Position numbers and translations under genes: made by a program
The notes under the pieces: generated by a model
The model's input: only the letters and a program-made list of their open reading frames with translations
Database searches by the model: none
What the model was told of the DNA's origin: nothing
Source: Euryarchaeota archaeon UBA258
GTDB lineage: Archaea > Thermoplasmatota > Poseidoniia > Poseidoniales > Poseidoniaceae
Assembly: GCA_002502605.1 (NCBI GenBank)
Contig: DAPR01000079.1
Span: 1 to 6,629 of the forward strand
Length of the DNA stretch: 6,629 bases
Direction of reading: 5' to 3'
Part shown: one piece after another, positions 1-4,566 of the stretch
Numbering within the stretch: position 1 is the first letter of the stretch
Layout of the letters: every line of letters begins with the position of its first letter

Positions 1-470
1 ACAGCATTCCCTGTTGAATCGATGGCAATGAATGCTATGCTCGTCATTTGGCTCAATATAGATGCTTGCGATTGTGGCGAGGGGTAAGCATGCCACGCTG
101 ATGTTGGAATAAACACAGTTGAGAAACCGCTGTGGTCAGTGACGTTGTAATCAATGGTGCCGTCTAAATCTAGATCCCAGCCAATATTGGCCAAATCCCC
201 ATCGACGTCGATAGCAGCATGATACAATGATACATTCGCCCCAATCATGCTAGAGGTGTTTGTTGACATATTTGTCACCCAATATTCTTCAATCCCTGAT
301 TGCGTATATTGAAACACATCAATGGATGGTGCATGGCTTGGCACAGATGTGGCCGTTGGGGTTTGCCCCTCTGCTTCAGGGGAAATTGTATCATCGGCTA
401 CGCCGAAGCATCCAGTCAAAACAAGGAGGCAGGCTAGGGTAAGTACATTGATTGCTCGTATCATGTGCAT
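1..470 (-). CDS. Secreted lipoprotein, N-terminal part (runs off left edge)
   Basis: An open minus-strand frame of 156 codons runs from ATG at 470 to the window edge without a stop; an in-frame TAA lies 12 bases upstream, so the start is within this stretch (ATG 470, or ATG 464 two codons later). Residues 1-20 form a signal peptide: a positive charge (R5), a hydrophobic core and a lipobox LTGC with the lipidated Cys at 21. A Thr/Pro/Ser-rich linker (28-49) follows, typical of surface-tethered proteins. Residues 99-107 (DLDLDGTID) match a DxDxDGxxD calcium-binding loop. The stretch before the edge (IAFIAIDSTGNA) resembles the last strand of PKD/Ig-like beta-sandwich modules, which is a weak inference. 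The protein is expected to be anchored on the outer face of the membrane. Its ligand or activity is unknown, and no specific family was recognised. The gene is more AT-rich than the housekeeping genes to its right. Confidence 0.8.
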   Translation of the reverse strand, partial: MHMIRAINVLTLACLLVLTGCFGVADDTISPEAEGQTPTATSVPSHAPSIDVFQYTQSGIEEYWVTNMSTNTSSMIGANVSLYHAAIDVDGDLANIGWDLDLDGTIDYNVTDHSGFSTVFIPTSAWHAYPSPQSQASILSQMTSIAFIAIDSTGNA

Positions 471-490
471 GGTTAGGAATTACCCACCTC

Positions 491-497
491 GTATATC
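491..497 (-). promoter_or_regulatory. TATA-like box for the lipoprotein gene
   Basis: On the minus strand the sequence GATATAC is centred about 24 bases upstream of the ATG at 470. An archaeal TATA box lies about 25 bases before the transcription start, so transcription would begin at or next to the A of the start codon. That predicts a leaderless mRNA, and no Shine-Dalgarno sequence is seen before this ATG, which agrees. Confidence 0.45.
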
Positions 498-578
498 AAG
501 ATGGTCCGAGTTGGCCTTTATCGGTTCATTAATGCGCGGTGAATCATGGGTGGTCGAAAAACCGCGCCCGACGCCCCC

Positions 579-586
579 TTTTTATT
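579..586 (+). promoter_or_regulatory. Possible TATA box for pcna
   Basis: TTTTTATT is the only AT-rich element between the divergent lipoprotein gene and pcna that reads as a plus-strand TATA box. It would place transcription start near 608 and give a leader of about 40 bases, consistent with the ribosome site found before the pcna start. The match to consensus is modest. Confidence 0.35.
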
Positions 587-632
587 GAGGAGCGATGTTA
601 AGTTCATAAGCCGTCGAAGAAGCAAGCAAAAT

Positions 633-643
633 GGAGAGGGGTG
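633..643 (+). promoter_or_regulatory. Ribosome binding site that decides the pcna start
   Basis: GGAGAGGGGTG is a strong purine-rich Shine-Dalgarno-like sequence ending 8 bases before the ATG at 652. It overlaps the alternative upstream ATG at 631, which has no comparable site of its own. This favours 652 as the true start. Confidence 0.6.
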
Positions 644-651
644 TATCTCAA

Positions 652-1392
652 ATGTTGAACGTCACGGCCCGACAGGACTTGATGAGCAAAATTATCGAAA
701 CGTTAGGTGTTGTTGTCGAAGACGCACGCTTTGATTTCGGTGAAGCTGGAATGGAAGTACGGGTTGTCGACCCGTCGCACGTAGCAATGATTCAGATGAA
801 CATTGACGCAGCGGCGTTCGATACCTGGGAAATTGATGAAAGCAAGCTTGGTTTGGAACTAAGGAAAATCAAGGAACTTGTCAGCCTCGGCGCTGCAACG
901 GACATGATCGAGATGGCCTTCAACACCGACTCGGGCGTCCTGACGCTCAACTTGGGGAAGATCGACCGTAACATTCGACCCCTTGATGACTCGACCATGA
1001 ACGTTCCAACCTTGCCAAACCTCGAACTTCCATGCACCGTCAAACTCTCGGGTGCAGATTTCGCACAAGCCCTCAAGGCAGCACGCCAAGTCGGTGATCT
1101 GGTGAACTTCAGCATCGATTCGAACACCTTCACCGTGCACGTCCAAGGCTCGACCGACTCGGTTACCGTTGCGTTCCACAAAGATGAACTGCAATCCCTT
1201 GAATGCGAAAACCCGGCACGTAGCCAATATTCCCTCACCTACCTTGTCCCAATGGCAAAGGTGTTCGGCCCTCTTGAGACGGTTGAAGTCGGCTTTGGCG
1301 AGAATTATCCTCTATCGATGAAATTCTCATTCAACGATGGTGCTGCAAATGTGCAGTACTTCTTGGCACCTCGAGTCGAGAATGATTACTGA
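652..1392 (+). CDS. pcn: DNA polymerase sliding clamp (PCNA)
   Basis: This is the archaeal homotrimeric sliding clamp, a ring that encircles DNA and tethers polymerases, Fen1, ligase and other partners. From ATG 652 it is 246 residues, matching the usual archaeal length of about 245-250; an upstream ATG at 631 would add 7 residues of unclamp-like sequence (MERGVSQ). Visible family features are the N-domain motif EVRVVDPSHVAMIQM (residues 35-49), the interdomain connector around 108-127 with LPNLELP, the second-domain segment FSIDSNTFTVHVQG, and the C-terminal YPLSMKFSFNDGAANVQYFLAP (220-241). The PIP-box binding pocket is formed by the connector and C-terminal segments, both intact. The gene diverges from a lipoprotein gene and converges on a membrane protein gene with only 3 bases between stop codons. 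No truncation or frameshift is seen. Confidence 0.97.
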   Translation: MLNVTARQDLMSKIIETLGVVVEDARFDFGEAGMEVRVVDPSHVAMIQMNIDAAAFDTWEIDESKLGLELRKIKELVSLGAATDMIEMAFNTDSGVLTLNLGKIDRNIRPLDDSTMNVPTLPNLELPCTVKLSGADFAQALKAARQVGDLVNFSIDSNTFTVHVQGSTDSVTVAFHKDELQSLECENPARSQYSLTYLVPMAKVFGPLETVEVGFGENYPLSMKFSFNDGAANVQYFLAPRVENDY

Positions 1393-1395
1393 AGT

Positions 1396-2241
1396 TCACG
1401 ATTGGTCCCATAGATTGGACTGCGGTTGTTGTTCAGCAGGTTGTTGTGCCATCTGTGCGTTAGGCACCACTTGCCCTTGAGGCATGGTTTGCTGAATTGG
1501 AGCCTGGACCTGTTGTTGTGGCATTTGCCCGACAGGTGCTTGATAGCCCATGGTTGGAATTTGCCCAGTTGGCATGCCACCCATCATCACCGGTGGTTGC
1601 TGTTGGCCACCCATGATGAGGCCGACAATGAGCAGGATGACTCCACAGCACAGTCCAATAATCCCGAAGCAACTTCCACCAAACAAATCACCCAAAAAGT
1701 CACCAAGTTCCCCCAAGATGTCAACATAGTACGAATCGGAGTCAAAGACCATCATTCCAGTGTTGGCTTGGACGCTGTACACGGTTCCAATGTCGCATGA
1801 TTCTACATCTTCCGAACCATTTCCTTCATCATCATACGTGTCGCAAATTTTTGCCACTGCAATGAACCCTTCATCAGGGAATTCACCATCCAACTGGGTC
1901 GTTCCATAGCGTGTACAGTCCACTTCCGAAGTCTGTTCAGTCACATTGCTTGAGCCATCCATCACGGTAAACTCAAACTCGACGCACGCGTCAACCAAAC
2001 CATCTTGATTCTCATCGGTTGTTTCGCCCTCAATTAAGATGTAAAAACCAGCACTTCCTAATCCATCGTCGTCAACATATTTGATCTCATGAGAGGTTGA
2101 TGTTTCAGTTAAGTAATTGGAAGGCGTTATTTTCTCAAAGTCTTCCTCAACACTGCTGATCGCTGCACCTGCGACTGCAAGGGAACCTACGCTCAAGAGA
2201 AGAACGACTGCTGCAGCGATTAAAACGGGCTTATTTGCCAT
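1396..2241 (-). CDS. Unrecognised membrane protein with acidic ectodomain and Gln/Pro/Met-rich tail
   Basis: I do not recognise a named family. The 281-residue product has a short basic N-terminus and a hydrophobic helix (about 5-29, signal peptide or signal anchor). An acidic extracytoplasmic domain (30-188) carries four cysteines (86, 109, 133, 149), enough for two disulfides, and a calcium-loop-like DENQDGLVD (76-84). A second membrane helix (about 190-210) contains C191, C198 and C199. The final 71 residues contain 21 Gln, 11 Pro and 7 Met with only two acidic residues and no Lys or Arg; this low-complexity tail is probably cytoplasmic and disordered. ATG 2241 is chosen because a TATA box lies about 25 bases upstream, implying leaderless translation. 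The gene follows tfs on the same strand but has its own promoter after the tfs terminator, so it is probably a separate unit. Such architecture is common among surface proteins of marine archaea; function is unknown. Confidence 0.85.
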   Translation of the reverse strand: MANKPVLIAAAVVLLLSVGSLAVAGAAISSVEEDFEKITPSNYLTETSTSHEIKYVDDDGLGSAGFYILIEGETTDENQDGLVDACVEFEFTVMDGSSNVTEQTSEVDCTRYGTTQLDGEFPDEGFIAVAKICDTYDDEGNGSEDVESCDIGTVYSVQANTGMMVFDSDSYYVDILGELGDFLGDLFGGSCFGIIGLCCGVILLIVGLIMGGQQQPPVMMGGMPTGQIPTMGYQAPVGQMPQQQVQAPIQQTMPQGQVVPNAQMAQQPAEQQPQSNLWDQS

Positions 2242-2262
2242 GCTACCAACAAGAAATCTTCG

Positions 2263-2270
2263 TATTTAAG
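2263..2270 (-). promoter_or_regulatory. TATA box for the Q-rich membrane protein gene
   Basis: The minus strand reads CTTAAATA here, a good archaeal TATA-box match, centred about 25 bases before the ATG at 2241. The predicted transcription start therefore coincides with the start codon, so the transcript is likely leaderless. No Shine-Dalgarno sequence is visible in the intervening bases. Confidence 0.6.
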
Positions 2271-2284
2271 CCTGAAGTAAGCAC

Positions 2285-2291
2285 AAAAAAA
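2285..2291 (-). terminator. Oligo-T terminator after tfs
   Basis: The minus strand carries seven consecutive T residues beginning 5 bases after the tfs stop codon, the form expected of archaeal intrinsic termination, which needs a T tract more than a stem-loop. It sits just upstream of the TATA box of the next gene, so the two units are kept apart within about 30 bases. Confidence 0.6.
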
Positions 2292-2296
2292 GCGTT

Positions 2297-2668
2297 TCAG
2301 TACTCGCGCCAGCCGTGACCACAGTCTTTGCAAGTGAGCATGCGTGTCTCTGGTTCATCGCTTGAACGAGTTTGCTCAAGGTAGGAAAAGACCTCAATGC
2401 AATCGCATGGAGTTCCATCGATTCGGTTTGGGCACATGTATGTGCCCTTGGTGAGGACGCCTTGCAGTTTGTCGGAATCCTTGATCACTTCGTAGACTCG
2501 AGACTTTGCTTGAGTGCTCGATTTCGCCTTGGAAAGATCAACATCCTTCCCGTCCGTTCCCTTAATCACCAGGTTTGCAGGACCGCTGTATCCGCACTTG
2601 TAATTTGTACACGATATGTCTCCGTTGGGACTTGGGAATGCCAAAGTTCCACATTGAGGGCAAAACAT
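2297..2668 (-). CDS. tfs: Transcription factor S (TFIIS/RpoM-like RNA polymerase cleavage factor)
   Basis: This is the archaeal counterpart of TFIIS and of the Rpb9/RPA12 subunits; it enters the RNA polymerase secondary channel and stimulates 3' cleavage of backtracked transcripts. The 123-residue length is slightly above the usual 105-115. The N-terminal zinc ribbon uses C3, C6, C20 and C25. A charged linker (about 35-70) leads to the C-terminal zinc ribbon, which ends in the family signature CKDCGHGWREY (113-123). The catalytic acidic hairpin is present as TRSSDEPETR with D104 and E105, so cleavage activity is expected. Unusually, the first knuckle of the C-terminal ribbon is not CxxC: C79 and C88 are eight residues apart, with an extra C90 next to them. 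Counting back from D104, C88 takes the place of the normal second Cys, so six residues appear inserted. The gene diverges from nop5 and is followed by a T7 terminator. Confidence 0.93.
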   Translation of the reverse strand: MFCPQCGTLAFPSPNGDISCTNYKCGYSGPANLVIKGTDGKDVDLSKAKSSTQAKSRVYEVIKDSDKLQGVLTKGTYMCPNRIDGTPCDCIEVFSYLEQTRSSDEPETRMLTCKDCGHGWREY

Positions 2669-2693
2669 ACCTACAGCCCAGTCAATGCTCTAC

Positions 2694-2709
2694 TTAGCCT
2701 TTTGGCTAA
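2694..2709. repeat. Perfect inverted repeat in the tfs-nop5 divergent promoter
   Basis: TTAGCC and GGCTAA flank a TTTT spacer, giving a perfect 6-base palindromic arm pair. It lies 26-41 bases ahead of the tfs start codon and about 80 bases ahead of nop5. It could be a regulator binding site overlapping the tfs promoter, or a hairpin in the tfs leader if transcription starts further upstream. A chance occurrence is possible for arms this short. Confidence 0.4.
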
Positions 2710-2718
2710 ACCCGTGCT

Positions 2719-2750
2719 TGATTTTTGTATTTTTCTAAAGCAATAATAAT
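2719..2750. promoter_or_regulatory. AT-rich divergent promoter core for nop5 operon and possibly tfs
   Basis: This is the only strongly AT-rich stretch in the 120 bases between the divergent tfs and nop5 genes. It includes TTTTTGTATTTTT (2722-2734) and AATAATAAT (2742-2750). In the plus direction it would start transcription around 2755-2775, giving the nop5 operon a short leader. In the minus direction it would give tfs a leader of roughly 30-40 bases that starts near the inverted repeat at 2694-2709. The exact TATA box in either direction cannot be fixed from sequence alone. Confidence 0.4.
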
Positions 2751-2788
2751 GCGCAAGGTGGACTTTTGAGCCTGCCTCAAGGGAAGGG

Positions 2789-3832
2789 ATGAAGACAGAC
2801 GGACGGTACGGTCGATTCATGTGGCTGTGGTACGATTGGAGAGCCGCTGCTGTTGCCGACGACGAGGGAACAATCCTCGATGTGGAACAGTGGGATGGTT
2901 TCTATGACGAGCGCTCCGTTGTACAACGACTCGAATGCATTGCTGCAGCGGGGCTCACGCCCGAAGCGATGACGTTGCAGGAGCGTTTTCCCGACGCTAA
3001 GGCAAGGGTGCATGGCGAACTTGATCTTCCCGAGGCGGATTGGCCACTGCCGGATGCAGATGCGCAGGCAGCGGTGGATGCTGCAGCACTTGCGATGGCA
3101 AACCGCGGTCCTGCGCAAGCAGCGGGGGATCCTGACCGCCGTCTTGAACACTTGATGCGAGCAAGCGACGAACTTCGTAGCACCTTCATCACCATGGAAG
3201 CACGGTTGGTGGAATGGGTAGGACTGTTTCTTCCAGAAGCACGGTTTGGAAAAGACCGTTCCTCACTCGGGCGTCTCGTTGGAGAGGCAGAATCCCTTGA
3301 ACACCTGTCAAAAACGCTTGAGGTCAACCTACCCCCCGTCGGCCCTAGCAAACCCGAATGGAAGGCTCTGAAGGAATGGGGTTCCAGCGTGGCCGTGTTC
3401 CGTGGCCAACTTGACCGCATGGAAAACGGCATCCGAACCCTTGCCGAAGACCACCTCCCCTCGCTGTCTGCATTGCTCGGCCCGTTGCTTGCTGCCCGTT
3501 TATGTGTTGAAGCGCACGGTCGCATGCGACTGGCACGCTTACCGGCAGGAACCGTTCAGGTGTTGGGTGCGGAAAAGGCGTTTTTCAATCACCTGAAAAC
3601 TGGAGCACCGCCGCCCAAGCACGGTCACATTTTCATGCATCCTTGGATCTCTCGCTCACCGCGTTGGGTTCGTGGCAAGATTGCTCGTACCGTCGCCGCT
3701 AAGGCAAGCATCGCCGCAAAAGTGGATGCGTTTGACGGTGAAGCTTGGGGTGAGGACGAGATGCGTGAACTTGAGGCAAAGGTTGAGGCCATCAAAGCCG
3801 CACATCCACGGCCTCCATCTCGACGTGCATGA
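2789..3832 (+). CDS. nop5: NOP5 (Nop56/58-like) core protein of box C/D RNP
   Basis: NOP5 is the scaffold of the archaeal box C/D ribonucleoprotein: it joins fibrillarin to the L7Ae-bound guide RNA so that rRNA can be 2'-O-methylated. The 347-residue product shows the expected order: N-terminal fibrillarin-binding domain (about 11-110), a helical coiled-coil region used for dimerisation (about 117-220), and the NOP RNA-binding domain (about 225-315). The NOP domain contains the diagnostic GPLLAARL, LPAGTVQVLGAEKAFFNHL, PPKHGHIF and RGKIARTVAAKASIAAKVD segments. The C-terminus stops shortly after (ending PRPPSRRA) and lacks the long Lys/Glu-rich tail of many homologues. ATG 2789 is preceded by a purine run (AAGGGAAGGG) with tight spacing; ATG 2819 (M11, just before WLWYDW) aligns better with the usual N-terminus and remains an alternative. 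It is the first gene of the operon with fibrillarin and fpg. Confidence 0.95.
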   Translation: MKTDGRYGRFMWLWYDWRAAAVADDEGTILDVEQWDGFYDERSVVQRLECIAAAGLTPEAMTLQERFPDAKARVHGELDLPEADWPLPDADAQAAVDAAALAMANRGPAQAAGDPDRRLEHLMRASDELRSTFITMEARLVEWVGLFLPEARFGKDRSSLGRLVGEAESLEHLSKTLEVNLPPVGPSKPEWKALKEWGSSVAVFRGQLDRMENGIRTLAEDHLPSLSALLGPLLAARLCVEAHGRMRLARLPAGTVQVLGAEKAFFNHLKTGAPPPKHGHIFMHPWISRSPRWVRGKIARTVAAKASIAAKVDAFDGEAWGEDEMRELEAKVEAIKAAHPRPPSRRA

Positions 3833-3834
3833 GG
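3830..3834 (+). promoter_or_regulatory. Ribosome binding site for fibrillarin overlapping the nop5 stop
   Basis: TGAGG combines the nop5 stop codon (TGA 3830-3832) with a GAGG Shine-Dalgarno core ending 7 bases before the fibrillarin ATG at 3842. The arrangement suggests translational coupling, which would keep the two partner proteins in proportion. Confidence 0.5.
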
Positions 3835-3841
3835 CGATGAC

Positions 3842-4561
3842 ATGGGTCGTGGAAACAGCCGTCGCCGCTCAGAAGCCCTGTCATGGGGCGTTCTCAAAGA
3901 AGGAAAATCCATCTGGACCATTAACGCCGTGCCAGGCCACAGCGTCTACGGTGAGTCGCTGAGGCGAATACAAGGGATGGAATGCCGACGATGGGATCCA
4001 ACTCGGTCAAAACTTGGTGCTGGAATTCTAAGAACTCGCGATGATCCCGCCCTTTTGCTACCCGAAGAGGGCTCCACTGTGCTCTATCTTGGCGCAGGTC
4101 ACGGAACTTCAATCAGTCATCTGCACGATCACTTGTGTGGGGAGGGAAACGACCTCAACGGACGCCTCGTTGCTGTGGATTTGGCTCCTCGATGCCTACG
4201 AGAACTGACTCACATGGCCAAATCCAGACCCGGTCTAGTGCCCGTTCTCGGCGATGCTCGCCAGCACGCGGCATGGGGTGTCCTGCTTCCAACAAAGGTG
4301 AACTGGCTGTTCCAAGATGTAGCCCAGGCGGGTCAAGTCGATATTTTCATTGCCGCCTGCCGCCGTTTTCTTCACATCGGGGGCACTGGGCTTCTGTCAC
4401 TCAAGGCTGCAAGCGAACGATGGACTGGAGAAGGAGAAGCAGCGCTGTTTGAAAAGGTAGAACAACAGTTGTTGACCTCTGGTTTCGATGTCGTTGAACG
4501 CATTGAATTAACGGGATATGAAGACAATCACGTTCTGTTTCACGTCAAGCGAACGGAGTGA
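3842..4561 (+). CDS. flpA: Fibrillarin-like rRNA/tRNA 2'-O-methyltransferase
   Basis: Fibrillarin is the S-adenosylmethionine-dependent catalytic subunit of the box C/D RNP. The 239-residue product has the family N-terminal motifs VPGHSVYGE (30-38) and RRWDPTRSKLGA (49-60), the AdoMet-binding loop VLYLGAGHGTSISHL (80-94), an acidic residue at the end of strand 2 (D113 in AVDLAPR), GDAR (137-140) and QDVAQAGQ (158-165). The C-terminal YEDNH motif (226-230) is also present. Residues K57, D159, K188 and H230 occupy the positions of the conserved K-D-K-H active-site set, as I recall it for the family. Two differences are visible: strand 2 ends in Asp where most homologues have Glu (EFSPR type), and a short loop, CGEGNDLNG (99-107), is longer than usual between helix A and strand 2. 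It lies 9 bases after nop5, the classic archaeal gene pair, so the partners are made together. Confidence 0.95.
   Translation: MGRGNSRRRSEALSWGVLKEGKSIWTINAVPGHSVYGESLRRIQGMECRRWDPTRSKLGAGILRTRDDPALLLPEEGSTVLYLGAGHGTSISHLHDHLCGEGNDLNGRLVAVDLAPRCLRELTHMAKSRPGLVPVLGDARQHAAWGVLLPTKVNWLFQDVAQAGQVDIFIAACRRFLHIGGTGLLSLKAASERWTGEGEAALFEKVEQQLLTSGFDVVERIELTGYEDNHVLFHVKRTE
4555..4561 (+). promoter_or_regulatory. Ribosome binding site for fpg overlapping the fibrillarin stop
   Basis: GGAGTGA overlaps the fibrillarin stop codon and ends 5 bases before the GTG at 4567. It supports GTG 4567 over the earlier in-frame GTG at 4558, which lies inside this site. Coupled translation with fibrillarin is likely. 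Confidence 0.6.
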
Positions 4562-4566
4562 ACAGC

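Noticed and set aside
260..588. Overlapping plus-strand frames of 60 and 88 codons
   Set aside because: They are antisense to the lipoprotein signal peptide and N-terminus, which has a clean lipobox, and their products have no protein-like features.
595..609. Tiny upstream reading frame (ATG TTA AGT TCA TAA) ahead of pcna with GAGGAG before it
   Set aside because: The spacer is only two bases, and if the TATA box at 579-586 is right, transcription begins near its end, so it would not be on the mRNA.
792..1238. 148-codon minus-strand open frame
   Set aside because: It lies inside pcna, which is unambiguous; the antisense product is Ser/Leu-rich with no recognisable motif.
2902..3525. 207-codon minus-strand open frame
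   Set aside because: It lies wholly inside nop5, whose product matches its family along its length; the minus frame yields Ser/Arg-rich sequence with no domain and is a shadow.
3833..3841. GCGATGA resembling box C between nop5 and fibrillarin
   Set aside because: It differs from the RTGATGA consensus, has no box D partner and is better explained by the ribosome binding region.
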